44,852 nt of DNA from Bacteroidales bacterium (GCA_031286165.1 JAITUU010000027.1:1-44852), one strand, 5' to 3'. Positions 14,005 through 22,954 are shown, numbered from the stretch's first letter. The notes: a model not told the origin generated them from the letters alone. Program-made: numbers and translations.

Positions 14005-16794
14005 ATGAATGTTCGTATGATATACAAAAAAGTGTTATTACCTTCGGTGAGGACTACACCGTTGCGAGGCACGAAGCAATCTCGTGTTCTTGTATTGCGC
14101 ATTATCTCGTTGTGTGTTACTCTCGTTTTTGTGCAATCACTTCGGGCGCAACAGTTTCAAACGCTTACCCTGCCGCCTCCACCTGCCGATAGTATTCAAT
14201 CCCTGCAAGCCGACCCGAATATATTTGCTTTTCCGTTTTATGTAGATTTCGATGTGCGAGAGCAGGCATCTTCGTGGATTATGAACGATACGCTGCACTA
14301 TGCACTCACCATAGTTTCGCCCGGAGCCTATTCGTTGAATGTGATTTTTAGTGAATTTTTTCTTGCTCCCGGTGCGCGTGTTACTTTATATAATGCTGCA
14401 AAAACGCAACGTGAAATTATTTCTCGTAATTCGTTTGCCCTTCCCACCTTGTTTGCAAGTCCTATTATAGAAGGCGATACGCTCACTATATGTATTCAAG
14501 AACCGCTGAGCGTACATACACAGTCGCAGTTTCGCATAGGGCAAATTTCCTACGCATTTAAACCCATAGGCATAGAGCCTTCGCTGCGCTTGCGAGCCAC
14601 CGATTGTCATATCGACATAAACTGCCCTGAAGCCGAAGCGTGGGAAACGCAGAAACATGCAGTGTGCAAATTGATTATTAGCGGCACTCGCCTCTGTTCC
14701 GGCACGCTGGTTAATACTACCGCCAATAGCGGCGAACCCTATGTTCTCACTGCTAATCACTGCGTGAATACTACGGCAGCAGCCTTGGGTACGGTATTTT
14801 ATTTCAATTATGAATATCCGGTGTGCGGAAACACAAGCGGTCTTACTACTGCATACAATATTTCCGGTTCGGAATTGCTTGCCACCGGCAAAAACAATCA
14901 TTTGGATTTTTCGCTCTTGCGTATGGTGTATGCGCCGCCCATGGCGTTCAATGTGTATTATGCCGGTTGGGACAGAAATTCTGCGCAAACGCAGGGCGAA
15001 GCCTGCATACATCACCCTGCCGGAGGTGCAAAACGCTTGGCTCTGAGTGATAACACACCGCTGCGCAGCACATCGTTTTCGGTGCAGGGAACCAATTATT
15101 TGAGTAATTCGCACTGGCTTGTGTCGCGCTGGGCGCAAGGTACCACCGAAGGCGGTTCTTCGGGTTCGGCATTGTTCAATCCCGATAAACGCATTATTGC
15201 TTCGCTCACCGGCGGCGAATCTACCTGCGCAAATCCGCAAAACGATTATTTTTCAAAATTTTCTTTCGCGTGGGATTACGACAGCGAGCCGCAGTATCAA
15301 CTCAAAGCGTGGTTAGACCCTCTGAACACAGGAGCCGTAGTGTGCGATGGATTTTTTCCCTATGGGCGATTCCCTGCATCGAATATTTTACTCACCGATT
15401 CTATTGCACTCCTGAATTTTGGTGAAAAAGCGAGCGGCTCGTGGGCAAGCAGCAACGCGCTCGCTTGGACTGCCTTTGCTGAAAAATTTTCGCACGTAAG
15501 TGATTCTTTGCTGTATGCAATCCACCTGTTGGGTGAAATTGATGAAACTCAAAATCTTGCCGATGTGGAATTTTGTGTGTGGCAGGGCGGCGATGTGCCT
15601 ACGCACATAGTGTGGCAAAAAACCTTTGACGCGAGTATGATTATTTCCGAACATCATGTATTGATACCATTCAGCGAAGTAGTGCCCGTGTCAGGGAATT
15701 ATTGGGTTGGCTATCGTGTGCAGAATAATTCCACCGCATTTACTGCTTTTGTGGCAAAACCGCGCAGTTCCGAAAATAGTTATTTCGTATATTCTTCTAC
15801 TCACAGTGCGTGGATTTTTGCCGCCGATGTGGGTACTCATACATCTATGGCTGTGCAACTTATGCGCACGGCAAATGTGCTCGTGCCGCCTTTTGTAGAA
15901 GATTCTCCTCCGGAATTTTCCGATAGATTGCGCGAAAATTCTCTATCGTGGGCTACGCGCGAACTTTTTGAAACCGATTCTATTTCGGTTTTCTCGGCGC
16001 AAACACTGTTGTTTACCCTCACTTCACGCGATGTTTCCACGTGGTCGGGCGAAAATGAAATGGGCATGAATTGTTTTGCCAACTTGCTGCGAGTGCAAAG
16101 TCCACAGTTGATTGCGGGCATTACTGCCGGAATTAATGCGGTGGGAAATGCCACTCGCGCTACTACCTTCTGTTTGTGGAACGGCAGAACCAATGAATTA
16201 CTCTATTCCCGCGAAGTGGAAAATTCCTTTCTTACCGCGCACGCTGCCAATCGCGTGTATTTCCCGCAGCCAATAGCCGTGCGCGATAGTTTTTACGTGG
16301 GCGTGTGCTACGATAAACATCGCTATGCCGATACGTCATCTCTCTTTCTTATTGCCAACAATACTGCGGCGGTAGATGCTGCTTTTCAAATTCAGCCGCA
16401 GGCATGGCAAAAATACCGCAACTTGCGTATTATGTACAATCTCGCCTTGCAACCTATTACGGCATTTTCACCCTATTTGTATAATCCCGATTTTGCGGAA
16501 ATTACGTATTCTTCATTGCTTTTTCCGCTATTTGTTATTCTTTCCGAAAATGCTTCGTGCACGGTATTTCCGCAGCCGGCGAGCGATTACTGCTATGTGC
16601 GCTTTCGCACTACGCTGTTTCAAAGTATCGACTGTGCTTTGTTCAATGTGCAGGGGGCGCAGTTGTGGAAGGGAAGTGTGCCAAATAGAGGCGGAGTGCA
16701 CGCAATTCCGCTCGGCAGTGTACCCAAAGGAGTGTATATACTGCAAATAACGGTGGCGGGCAGCACTCAGCAAGTAAAAATTGTGAAAGCGTAG
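14005..16794 (+). CDS. Secreted trypsin-like serine protease with T9SS sorting domain
   Basis: A protein of about 929 residues. A chymotrypsin-fold protease (about 190-450) shows VLTANHCV (His), HLDFSLLRM (Asp) and TEGGSSGSALF (Ser). Beta-rich modules of unknown kind follow, and a C-terminal type IX secretion domain starts around FPQPASDYCYVRF and ends in GVYILQITVAGSTQQVKIVKA-like strands, so the enzyme is expected at the cell surface or outside. Its hydrophobic signal segment (RIISLCVTLVFVQSLRAQ) is preceded by an unusual stretch TTPLRGTKQSR that is encoded by a dispersed repeat. ATG 14005 is chosen for its 7-base distance from the upstream stop; ATG 14017 is also possible. The substrate is unknown. 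Confidence 0.85.
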   Translation: MNVRMIYKKVLLPSVRTTPLRGTKQSRVLVLRIISLCVTLVFVQSLRAQQFQTLTLPPPPADSIQSLQADPNIFAFPFYVDFDVREQASSWIMNDTLHYALTIVSPGAYSLNVIFSEFFLAPGARVTLYNAAKTQREIISRNSFALPTLFASPIIEGDTLTICIQEPLSVHTQSQFRIGQISYAFKPIGIEPSLRLRATDCHIDINCPEAEAWETQKHAVCKLIISGTRLCSGTLVNTTANSGEPYVLTANHCVNTTAAALGTVFYFNYEYPVCGNTSGLTTAYNISGSELLATGKNNHLDFSLLRMVYAPPMAFNVYYAGWDRNSAQTQGEACIHHPAGGAKRLALSDNTPLRSTSFSVQGTNYLSNSHWLVSRWAQGTTEGGSSGSALFNPDKRIIASLTGGESTCANPQNDYFSKFSFAWDYDSEPQYQLKAWLDPLNTGAVVCDGFFPYGRFPASNILLTDSIALLNFGEKASGSWASSNALAWTAFAEKFSHVSDSLLYAIHLLGEIDETQNLADVEFCVWQGGDVPTHIVWQKTFDASMIISEHHVLIPFSEVVPVSGNYWVGYRVQNNSTAFTAFVAKPRSSENSYFVYSSTHSAWIFAADVGTHTSMAVQLMRTANVLVPPFVEDSPPEFSDRLRENSLSWATRELFETDSISVFSAQTLLFTLTSRDVSTWSGENEMGMNCFANLLRVQSPQLIAGITAGINAVGNATRATTFCLWNGRTNELLYSREVENSFLTAHAANRVYFPQPIAVRDSFYVGVCYDKHRYADTSSLFLIANNTAAVDAAFQIQPQAWQKYRNLRIMYNLALQPITAFSPYLYNPDFAEITYSSLLFPLFVILSENASCTVFPQPASDYCYVRFRTTLFQSIDCALFNVQGAQLWKGSVPNRGGVHAIPLGSVPKGVYILQITVAGSTQQVKIVKA
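14055..14087. repeat. Dispersed GAGGCACGAAGCAATC-type repeat inside a CDS
   Basis: TTGCGAGGCACGAAGCAATC at 14062-14081 is a word familiar from interspersed palindromic repeats of many bacterial genomes (often written as CATTGCGAGG...GAAGCAATCTC). It contains the inverted ends TTGC...GCAA. Here it encodes PLRGTKQS in frame, ahead of the signal peptide core of the protease. Identity as a repeat is from memory; copies elsewhere in the genome cannot be seen. Confidence 0.5.
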
Positions 16795-16821
16795 TAAACG
16801 AATATTTCGTAGAAAAAAATT

Positions 16822-16848
16822 GTAATTCGTAATCGTAATTCGTAATTA
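16822..16848. repeat. GTAATTC heptamer tract before the SRP RNA
   Basis: GTAATTC, GTAATC, GTAATTC and GTAATTA run without interruption, ending five bases before the -7 element of the SRP RNA gene. The tract occupies the region where a -33 box would be. Confidence 0.6.
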
Positions 16849-16852
16849 TATG

Positions 16853-16860
16853 TATCTTTG
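16853..16860 (+). promoter_or_regulatory. -7 element of the SRP RNA gene
   Basis: TAtcTTTG is a perfect match to the Bacteroidota -7 consensus and ends four bases before the RNA's 5' stem. No TTG is found at the normal distance upstream, where the heptamer tract lies. Confidence 0.55.
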
Positions 16861-16864
16861 CACC

Positions 16865-16961
16865 GGGTAAGTCTTATACGACCAGCTCCTGTCGAACTCC
16901 CCCAGATTAGGAATAAAGCAAGGGTAGATGGTTGTAGCGGTGCGATATGAGTAGCTTACCC
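16865..16961 (+). ncRNA. ffs: Signal recognition particle RNA, small bacterial type
   Basis: About 97 bases. The outer stem GGGTAAG (16865-16871) pairs with CTTACCC (16955-16961). The conserved Ffh-binding region is recognisable by CTCCCCCAG (16907-16915) and GGAATAAAGCAAGGGTAG (16920s side), the Bacteroidota form of the asymmetric and symmetric loops around a GGAA-type tetraloop arm. It is followed directly by a run of seven T (16962-16968), acting as terminator. It is the only feature in the 340-base interval between the protease and rpsU apart from promoters and a short repeat. The RNA forms the SRP with Ffh and directs membrane proteins to the translocon. One nucleotide of the apical loop differs from textbook forms. 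Confidence 0.85.
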
Positions 16962-17059
16962 TTTTTTTTATTGTTTATTTGCAAAATTGCAGATGTTTTA
17001 TAATATGTTGAAAAATAAAAATCAATCTCGCGAAAAGTGAAACATTTTGCCGAAAAATA

Positions 17060-17089
17060 TTGCGCAATCAAATAGAAGTTATATCTTTG
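17060..17089 (+). promoter_or_regulatory. rpsU promoter
   Basis: TTG at 17060-17062, 19 bases, then TAtcTTTG at 17082-17089: exactly the Bacteroidota primary-sigma arrangement. The transcript would begin about 40 bases before rpsU. Confidence 0.75.
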
Positions 17090-17121
17090 CAACCCAAAAT
17101 TTTATATAAAGCAAAATAATT

Positions 17122-17128
17122 AAAGGAG
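17122..17128 (+). promoter_or_regulatory. Strong Shine-Dalgarno of rpsU
   Basis: AAAGGAG lies six bases before the ATG at 17135. The neighbouring tuf, secE, nusG, rplK, rplJ, rplL and rpoB starts have no comparable sequence; they are preceded by A/T-rich stretches such as TTACAATG. The contrast fits the known use of a strong SD in Bacteroidota rpsU. Confidence 0.7.
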
Positions 17129-17134
17129 TAAATT

Positions 17135-17329
17135 ATGATTATCGTACCTATCAAAGAAGGCGAAAACATTGACAGAGCGTTGAAAAAATTCAAACGCAAA
17201 TTTGAAAAAACAGGCGTAGTAAAAGAATTACGCAATCGTCAAGCGTTTACCAAAAAATCGGTTGTTCTTCGTGAGCAATACAAAAAAGCGGTGTACAAAC
17301 AACAATTACAGTTGAATGACGAACAATAA
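17135..17329 (+). CDS. rpsU: Ribosomal protein bS21
   Basis: A 64-residue basic protein of the small subunit (MIIVPIKEGENIDRALKKF at the start, RRKFEKTG-like core, then a basic helix ending LQLNDEQ). Length and sequence are those of Bacteroidota bS21. In this phylum bS21 helps to hide the anti-Shine-Dalgarno end of 16S rRNA, and the gene's own strong SD is thought to permit feedback. Its end overlaps the start of the Xer recombinase gene by 14 bases, so the two are translated from one transcript. Confidence 0.96.
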   Translation: MIIVPIKEGENIDRALKKFKRKFEKTGVVKELRNRQAFTKKSVVLREQYKKAVYKQQLQLNDEQ

Positions 17330-18206
17330 TTCCAATACGGAATTATTACAATCATTTTTGAACTATTTGCAGTTTGAAAAACGGAGTTCAAAGCATACCG
17401 TAGTGTCGTATGCCACCGATATTGCTCAGTTTTCGGAATATGTAGGCGAAAGCGTACTTGTGGAGGTGCGCGAAAAGCACATTCGTAATTGGGTGATGGA
17501 ACTGTCGAAACAAGGTGTTTTGGCGCGGTCTATCAATCGGAAAGTGGTAGCATTGCGGAGTTTTTATTCGTTTTTACAAAAGAGCGAGCAGGCACATACA
17601 AATCCGGCAGCACACATTACCGCACTCAAAGCGGCAAAACGCTTACCGGTGTTTGTAGAAGAAAATCAAATGGATACAGTATATAATAGTGTGGAATTTG
17701 AAGAGGGTTTTGCCGGCGTGCGCAATAAACTGATAATTGCACTCTTGTATGAAACCGGAATGCGGCGAGCAGAATTGCTGGGTTTGCACCTACATTCCTT
17801 CGATTTGGAAAATCGCCAAGTGAAAGTGCTGGGAAAGCGCAGTAAAGAACGAATGATACCGCTACTGCCCGAACTTGTGGAAACAATACGAAACTACACA
17901 CAAGAACGCGCAAAATATGCACAAGCGCACACGTTTTTTTTTATAACCGATACCGGAAAACCCGCCTACGAAGGGCTGATATACCGAGTGGTGAAAAAGT
18001 ACATAGGCGCAGTGAGCACCATAGAAAAACGAAGTCCGCACGTGTTGCGACACAGTTGTGCCACACATTTACTGAACAATGGAGCAGATTTGCAACATAT
18101 CAAGGAAATTCTGGGGCACGCAAACCTTTCGGCAACGCAGGTATATACGCACAACTCGTTGGAAAAAATAAAAGAAATATACAAACACTCTCACCCAAGA
18201 AACTAA
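17316..18206 (+). CDS. Tyrosine recombinase, XerC/XerD type
   Basis: A 296-residue site-specific recombinase. The N-terminal SAM-like DNA-binding domain (about 8-95, FEKRSSKHTVVSYATDIAQF) precedes the catalytic domain with all active residues: R150 in ETGMRRAEL, the beta-hairpin lysine near 174, H242 and R245 in PHVLRHSCATH, H268 in LGHANL and the nucleophile Y277 in ATQVYTH. It probably acts with a second Xer protein on dif sites to resolve chromosome dimers. The place between rpsU and hpf is conserved in Bacteroidales, which argues for the housekeeping Xer and against a mobile-element integrase. Whether it should be called xerC or xerD cannot be decided here. Confidence 0.92.
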   Translation: MTNNNSNTELLQSFLNYLQFEKRSSKHTVVSYATDIAQFSEYVGESVLVEVREKHIRNWVMELSKQGVLARSINRKVVALRSFYSFLQKSEQAHTNPAAHITALKAAKRLPVFVEENQMDTVYNSVEFEEGFAGVRNKLIIALLYETGMRRAELLGLHLHSFDLENRQVKVLGKRSKERMIPLLPELVETIRNYTQERAKYAQAHTFFFITDTGKPAYEGLIYRVVKKYIGAVSTIEKRSPHVLRHSCATHLLNNGADLQHIKEILGHANLSATQVYTHNSLEKIKEIYKHSHPRN

Positions 18207-18217
18207 AAAATACAATT

Positions 18218-18517
18218 ATGGAAGTAAAAATTAAAGCAATCGGATTTAAAGCAGACGAAAAACTCAAAGATTTTACAACTGCAAAAGTGAATAAACTTGA
18301 AACATTTTCAGATTCATTGATTTCATCGGAAGTAGCGTTTAAATTAATCAACACTGCCGATGATGCAAATAAAGAAGTAGATATTCGCGTATCAATTCCG
18401 GGAAATGACCTTTTTGCAAAAAAACACGCAAAATCGTTTGAAGAAGCAGTAGATGAAGCAGTAGAAGCACTTCGCGGACAGATTTTGAAATTAAAAGGCA
18501 AACAAGAAAAAAAATAA
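18218..18517 (+). CDS. hpf: Ribosome hibernation promoting factor / RaiA family
   Basis: A 99-residue short-type hibernation factor starting at ATG 18218 (MEVKIKAIGFKADEKLKDF). The beta-alpha-beta-beta-beta-alpha fold is reflected in VNKLETFSDSLISSEVAFKL, the central DIRVSIPGNDLFAKKHAKSF strand-turn region and the final helix AVDEAVEALRGQILKLKGK with a Lys-rich end. It binds the 30S decoding region and stops translation in resting cells. It lacks the C-terminal dimerisation domain of the long form. It is 11 bases behind the recombinase gene, so co-transcribed with rpsU. Confidence 0.92.
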   Translation: MEVKIKAIGFKADEKLKDFTTAKVNKLETFSDSLISSEVAFKLINTADDANKEVDIRVSIPGNDLFAKKHAKSFEEAVDEAVEALRGQILKLKGKQEKK

Positions 18518-18527
18518 TGTAAATTGT

Positions 18528-18556
18528 TTGTTAATAAAAAAAAAGAATTACATTTG
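18528..18556 (+). promoter_or_regulatory. Promoter of the tRNA-Thr / tuf unit
   Basis: TTG at 18528-18530, 18 bases, then TAcaTTTG at 18549-18556. It lies about 46 bases before tRNA-Thr. No separate promoter was seen between the tRNA and tuf. Confidence 0.65.
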
Positions 18557-18601
18557 CAGTCCAAAATTTTGGGGTGTGAAGCCTCACGATAGAGGTCAAA
18601 A

Positions 18602-18673
<72 letters not shown>

Positions 18674-18729
18674 CTTTTGAAAAAGAGAAAAGAAAATTTT
18701 ATATGTTTAAATAATAAATAATTATTACA

Positions 18730-19914
18730 ATGGCTAAAGAAAAGTTTGACAGAAGTAAACCGCACGTTAACATAGGTACAATTGGACACGTTGACCACGG
18801 TAAAACTACTTTAACTGCTGCAATCACAGCAGTATTAGCAAAAAAAGGATTGTCGGAAGTGAGAGATTTCTCTTCTATTGACAACGCTCCCGAAGAAAAA
18901 GAACGTGGTATTACCATTAATACATCACACGTTGAGTATCAAACAGCAAACCGCCACTATGCACACGTGGACTGTCCGGGTCACGCCGACTATGTGAAAA
19001 ACATGGTTACAGGTGCTGCTCAAATGGACGGTGCTATCTTAGTATGTGCTGCAACCGATGGTCCTATGCCACAAACTCGCGAGCACATTTTGCTTGCGCG
19101 TCAGGTGAACGTACCAAAATTGGTTGTGTTTATGAATAAAGTGGACATGGTAGATGACGCTGAAATGCTTGAACTTGTAGAAATGGAACTTCGCGAATTG
19201 CTTTCATTCTACGAATTTGACGGCGATAATACTCCAATTATTCAAGGTTCGGCTCTTGGTGGCTTGAACGGCGAAGCAAAATGGGAAGAAAAAATTATGG
19301 AATTGATGGATGCAGTAGATACTTGGATTCCAATTCCTCCACGTGAAGTTGATAAACCCTTCCTTATGCCGGTAGAAGACGTGTTCTCTATCACAGGTCG
19401 TGGTACTGTGGCAACAGGTCGTATTGAAACAGGTATTATTCGTACCGGTGAAGAGATGGCAATTTTAGGTTTCGGTGCAGAATTGAAAACTACTTGTACT
19501 GGTGTGGAAATGTTCCGTAAACTTCTTGACGAAGGTCAAGCAGGTGATAACGTAGGTCTATTACTTCGTGGTATTGATAAAACACAAGTAAAACGCGGTA
19601 TGGTTATCTGTAAACCGGGTTCAATTACACCTCACAAAAAATTCAAAGCAGAAATCTATGTGTTGAAAAAAGAAGAAGGTGGTCGCCACACTCCATTCCA
19701 CAACAAATATCGTCCACAGTTCTATATTAGAACAACAGACGTTACCGGGGAAATCACTCTTCCGGAAGGAACTGAAATGGTAATGCCGGGCGATAACGTT
19801 ACAATCACCGTAGAACTTATTGCTCCTGTTGCTATCAATCAAGGTTTGCGTTTTGCAATCCGCGAAGGTGGTCGCACAGTAGGTGCCGGTCAAGTAACAG
19901 AAATTCTTGAATAA
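18730..19914 (+). CDS. tuf: Elongation factor Tu
   Basis: A 394-residue GTPase that carries aminoacyl-tRNA to the ribosome. Switch and nucleotide motifs are intact: GHVDHGKTT (18-26), RGITI, DCPGH (81-85), NKVD (about 136-139) and GSAL. Domains II and III follow in normal length and end in [10 protein letters not shown]. No SD is seen; the start is preceded by AATTATTACA. It follows tRNA-Thr and precedes a hairpin and tRNA-Trp. Confidence 0.98.
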   Translation: MAKEKFDRSKPHVNIGTIGHVDHGKTTLTAAITAVLAKKGLSEVRDFSSIDNAPEEKERGITINTSHVEYQTANRHYAHVDCPGHADYVKNMVTGAAQMDGAILVCAATDGPMPQTREHILLARQVNVPKLVVFMNKVDMVDDAEMLELVEMELRELLSFYEFDGDNTPIIQGSALGGLNGEAKWEEKIMELMDAVDTWIPIPPREVDKPFLMPVEDVFSITGRGTVATGRIETGIIRTGEEMAILGFGAELKTTCTGVEMFRKLLDEGQAGDNVGLLLRGIDKTQVKRGMVICKPGSITPHKKFKAEIYVLKKEEGGRHTPFHNKYRPQFYIRTTDVTGEITLPEGTEMVMPGDNVTITVELIAPVAINQGLRFAIREGGRTVGAGQVTEILE

Positions 19915-19928
19915 GAAACATAAACCCA

Positions 19929-19958
19929 AGAGATTTGAGCCTTGCGGCTCGAATCTCT
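19929..19958 (+). terminator. Hairpin between tuf and tRNA-Trp
   Basis: AGAGATTTGAGCC (19929-19941) pairs with GGCTCGAATCTCT (19946-19958) over a four-base loop, with one mismatched or wobble position. No T-run follows, so it may be an mRNA 3' end protector or processing site and not a strong terminator; the tRNA begins six bases later. Confidence 0.5.
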
Positions 19959-19963
19959 TATAA

Positions 19964-20036
19964 AGGGGTGTAGTTCAGTTGGTAGAGCGTTGGTCTCCAA
20001 AACCAAAAGTCGCGAGTTCGAATCTTGCCGCCCCTG
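19964..20036 (+). tRNA. tRNA-Trp (CCA)
   Basis: The acceptor AGGGGTG pairs with CGCCCCT (20029-20035), discriminator G. The anticodon arm TTGGT-CTCCAAA-ACCAA carries CCA, and the T arm GCGAG-TTCGAAT-CTTGC is complete. The place just before secE is conserved in Bacteroidota. Confidence 0.95.
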
Positions 20037-20053
20037 CAAAAAATTAAATTACA

Positions 20054-20248
20054 ATGGGATTAAAAACATACGTAAAAGAGTCTTATAACGAATTGGCACA
20101 CAAAGTATCGTGGCCAACGGCGCAAGAATTGCAATCGAGTGCTATCATTGTGTTGATTGCTACCTTTATTTTCGCAGTCATTGTGTTGGTTATGGATTTT
20201 TCGTTTTCACTCATAATGAAAGATTTGATTTATAAATTACTACATTAA
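20054..20248 (+). CDS. secE: Preprotein translocase subunit SecE
   Basis: A 64-residue single-pass membrane protein. The cytoplasmic amphipathic helix with VKESYNELAHKVSWPTAQEL is the conserved SecE clamp on SecY, followed by one membrane segment (IIVLIATFIFAVIVLVMDF). It is 17 bases behind tRNA-Trp and 20 bases ahead of nusG. Confidence 0.96.
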   Translation: MGLKTYVKESYNELAHKVSWPTAQELQSSAIIVLIATFIFAVIVLVMDFSFSLIMKDLIYKLLH

Positions 20249-20268
20249 TTTCTAAAAGCAATTAGACA

Positions 20269-20820
20269 ATGACTGAGATAGCAAAGAAATGGTATGTAGT
20301 ACGCGCCGTGAGCGGTAAGGAAAAAAAGGTAAAAGAGCAAATTTGCGCAGAAGTTTCTCGTTCCGATATGGAAAACTATGTGTCGCAAGTGCTGATACCT
20401 ACCGAAAAAATATTCCAAATACGCAACGGTAAAAAAATAAGCAAAGAACGCAGTTTCTTCCCCGGCTACATATTAATAGAAGCCGCTTTGACAGGAGAAG
20501 TTGCTCACGTAATAAACAACGTGAACGGAGTGATAGGTTTTTTGGGTACGGAGAAAGGTGGAGAACCCGTGCCATTACGTTTGTCGGAGGTTAATAGAAT
20601 ACTTGGAACAGTAGATGACCTTGCCGAACGAGAAGAGGAATCGGTAGTGCCGTTTGTGGTTGGTGAAATTGTAAAAGTTTCCGATGGACCGTTTAACAGT
20701 TTTTCGGGAATAATAGAAGAAATAAACGAAGAAAAGAAAAAACTCAAAGTAATGGTGAAAGTATTCGGACGAAACACGCCATTAGAATTAGGGTTTATGC
20801 AAGTAGAAAAGGAATCATAA
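20269..20820 (+). CDS. nusG: Transcription elongation/antitermination factor NusG
   Basis: A 183-residue factor. The NGN domain (KWYVVRAVSGKEKKVKEQI at the start; FFPGYILIEA in the middle) binds the RNA polymerase clamp, and the C-terminal KOW domain (about 130-183; VKVSDGPFNSFSGIIEEIN) contacts Rho or ribosomal S10. Bacteroidota also have NusG paralogues (UpxY type) in capsule loci; the position between secE and rplK identifies this as the housekeeping copy. Confidence 0.97.
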   Translation: MTEIAKKWYVVRAVSGKEKKVKEQICAEVSRSDMENYVSQVLIPTEKIFQIRNGKKISKERSFFPGYILIEAALTGEVAHVINNVNGVIGFLGTEKGGEPVPLRLSEVNRILGTVDDLAEREEESVVPFVVGEIVKVSDGPFNSFSGIIEEINEEKKKLKVMVKVFGRNTPLELGFMQVEKES

Positions 20821-20838
20821 AATAAGATAATAAGCGTT

Positions 20839-21279
20839 ATGGCAAAAGAAGTACAAGCATTTATTAAATTGCAAATTAAAGGTGGAGCTGCAAATCCTTC
20901 TCCTCCCGTAGGTCCTGCATTGGGTTCTAAGGGTGTGAATATTATGGAATTTTGTAAGCAATTTAATGCAAAAACCCAAGACCAACAAGGGAAAGTATTG
21001 CCGGTAATTATTACAGTATTTTCGGACAAATCATTTACATTCATTGTAAAAAATCCTCCGGTGGCTGTACAATTAATGGAAGTTGCGAAATTAAAAAGCG
21101 GCTCGGCAGAACCAAACCGAAAAAAAGTGGCGAACATAACTTGGGAACAAGTAAAAACTATTGCGGAAGGCAAAATGCCTGACCTGAACTGTTTTACATT
21201 AGAATCAGCAATGAAATTGGTGGCAGGAACGGCTCGCAGTATGGGTATAACAATAGAAGGTGAAATGCCAACAGTGTAA
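20839..21279 (+). CDS. rplK: Ribosomal protein uL11
   Basis: A 146-residue protein of the GTPase-associated centre. It has the N-terminal flexible domain with the PP-containing [20 protein letters not shown] segment and the rRNA-binding C-terminal domain ending in [17 protein letters not shown]. Normal length; 18 bases after nusG. Confidence 0.97.
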   Translation: MAKEVQAFIKLQIKGGAANPSPPVGPALGSKGVNIMEFCKQFNAKTQDQQGKVLPVIITVFSDKSFTFIVKNPPVAVQLMEVAKLKSGSAEPNRKKVANITWEQVKTIAEGKMPDLNCFTLESAMKLVAGTARSMGITIEGEMPTV

Positions 21280-21298
21280 CAGTAATTTATAAGGAAAA

Positions 21299-21988
21299 AT
21301 GAAGCTCACAAAAAATAAAAAAAGTGTTCTTGCTAAAATAGAGGCAAATAAAGCGTATTCAATACAAGAGGCTGCCAAATTGGTTGGAGAAATTACTACA
21401 ACAAAATTTGACGCATCGGTAGATATAGATGTACGTTTGGGCGTGGACCCGCGAAAAGCCAATCAAATGGTGCGTGGTGTAGTAACCCTTCCTCATGGAA
21501 CAGGAAAAGATGTGCGAGTGTTAGTATTATGCACACCCGACAAAGAAAAAGAAGCAAAAGAAGCAGGTGCTGACTACGTAGGAATGGACGAATATATCGA
21601 CAAAATCAAAGGTGGTTGGACTGATATAGATGTAATAATTACCATGCCAACCGTGATGGCAAAAATAGGTGCTCTCGGTAGAGTGCTTGGTCCGCGCGGA
21701 TTGATGCCGAACCCTAAAAGCGGAACGGTAACTATGGAAATCGGTAATGCCGTGAAAGAAGTAAAATCAGGTAAAATCGACTTCAAAGTTGATAAATACG
21801 GTATCGTACACTCTTCAATAGGAAAAGTATCGTTTTCGCCCGATAAATTGGTAGAAAATGCAGCAGAATTTGTAAATGTAATCAACAAATTGAAACCTGC
21901 CTCAGCCAAAGGAACATATATCAAAAGTATCTACTTATCATCTACGATGAGTCCGGGTATTCCCTTAGATACAAAATCATTTGTATAA
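21299..21988 (+). CDS. rplA: Ribosomal protein uL1
   Basis: A 229-residue L1-stalk protein. Recognisable parts are [20 protein letters not shown], the central [32 protein letters not shown] and the end [17 protein letters not shown]. In many bacteria it also represses the rplKA mRNA. An AAGGA five bases before the start is the only SD-like trace among the genes after rpsU in this block. Confidence 0.97.
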   Translation: MKLTKNKKSVLAKIEANKAYSIQEAAKLVGEITTTKFDASVDIDVRLGVDPRKANQMVRGVVTLPHGTGKDVRVLVLCTPDKEKEAKEAGADYVGMDEYIDKIKGGWTDIDVIITMPTVMAKIGALGRVLGPRGLMPNPKSGTVTMEIGNAVKEVKSGKIDFKVDKYGIVHSSIGKVSFSPDKLVENAAEFVNVINKLKPASAKGTYIKSIYLSSTMSPGIPLDTKSFV

Positions 21989-22009
21989 TTTTAGAACGGA
22001 TTTATAATT

Positions 22010-22534
22010 ATGGATATAGCAGAAAAAAGAGATATTGTTGAAAATATCGTACAGAAAATCAACGAAAACGGACATTTTTATGTAACCGATGTGGAAACAT
22101 TGAATGCCGAAGACACTACTGCACTACGCAGAAAATGTTTCGAGAATGAAATCGAAATGCTTGTAGTAAAAAACACTTTGTTCCGCAAAGCATTGGAACA
22201 AGTGAATGCTACGGAATTTGAAGAATTATATGGAGTTTTAAAAGGTTCTACATCAATCTTGTTTTGCAAAACAGCAAATCTTCCCGCTAAATTAATCAAA
22301 GAATTTAGAACAGCAGGAAAAGCAAAACCGGTATTGAAGGGTGCGTTTGCCGAGCAATCAATCTACATTGGCGACAATCAATTGGATTCACTCGTGTCAA
22401 TCAAATCGAAAGAAGAACTTATTGGCGACATTGTATTGTTACTCCAATCACCAATGCAGCAATTACTTGGTGCTTTGGATTCAGGAAAAAATACAATAGC
22501 CGGTGTAGTAAAAACACTTTCAGAAAAGGAATAA
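22010..22534 (+). CDS. rplJ: Ribosomal protein uL10
   Basis: A 174-residue stalk base protein that anchors bL12 dimers. The rRNA-binding globular part includes FYVTDVETLNAEDTTALRRK and VVKNTLFRKALEQ. The C-terminal helix for bL12 (SPMQQLLGALDSGKNTIAGV) is present. It forms the usual rplJ-rplL pair with the next gene. Confidence 0.96.
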   Translation: MDIAEKRDIVENIVQKINENGHFYVTDVETLNAEDTTALRRKCFENEIEMLVVKNTLFRKALEQVNATEFEELYGVLKGSTSILFCKTANLPAKLIKEFRTAGKAKPVLKGAFAEQSIYIGDNQLDSLVSIKSKEELIGDIVLLLQSPMQQLLGALDSGKNTIAGVVKTLSEKE

Positions 22535-22576
22535 ATTAAGTAATAATAACGAACAGTAAATTAAATCATCAGAACA

Positions 22577-22954
22577 ATGGCAGATTTGAAAAAATTAGCA
22601 GAAGAATTGGTAAATCTTAGCGTAAAAGACGTAAAAGAATTAGCCGACATTTTAAAAGAAGAATATGGTATTGAACCAGCAGCAGCAGCAGTTGCAGTAG
22701 CAGCTCCGGCAGCAGGTGGTGCAGCACCCGCAGCAGCAGAACAAACCGAATTTGATGTAATCATGAAATCGGCAGGTGCAGCGAAACTTCAAGTAGTGAA
22801 AGTAGTAAAAGACTTAACAGGTCTTGGACTTAAAGAAGCGAAAGAAATCGTTGATGGTGCTCCGAAAGCAGTGAAAGAAAAAGTTTCAAAAGAAGAAGCA
22901 GAAAGCATTAAAAAACAATTAGAAGAGGCTGGCGCGGAAGTTGAACTTAAATAA
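22577..22954 (+). CDS. rplL: Ribosomal protein bL12
   Basis: A 125-residue stalk protein. It has an N-terminal dimerisation helix ([20 protein letters not shown]), an Ala/Pro/Gly hinge (about 36-56) and the factor-binding domain with [20 protein letters not shown]. Normal Bacteroidota length. A hairpin follows before rpoB. Confidence 0.97.
   Translation: MADLKKLAEELVNLSVKDVKELADILKEEYGIEPAAAAVAVAAPAAGGAAPAAAEQTEFDVIMKSAGAAKLQVVKVVKDLTGLGLKEAKEIVDGAPKAVKEKVSKEEAESIKKQLEEAGAEVELK

Noticed and set aside
12792..14102. Long minus-strand open frame of 436 codons opposite the propeller/phosphatase gene
   Set aside because: The plus strand encodes recognisable blades, a membrane helix and a phosphatase over the same bases; the minus frame has no domain and arises from low stop frequency.
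14386..15240. Minus-strand open frame of 284 codons opposite the protease
   Set aside because: The plus strand carries the full His/Asp/Ser set of a trypsin-like enzyme there.
17316..18206. Mobile-element integrase
   Set aside because: It is in the conserved rpsU-xer-hpf order and no attachment-site duplication was seen at the neighbouring tRNAs.
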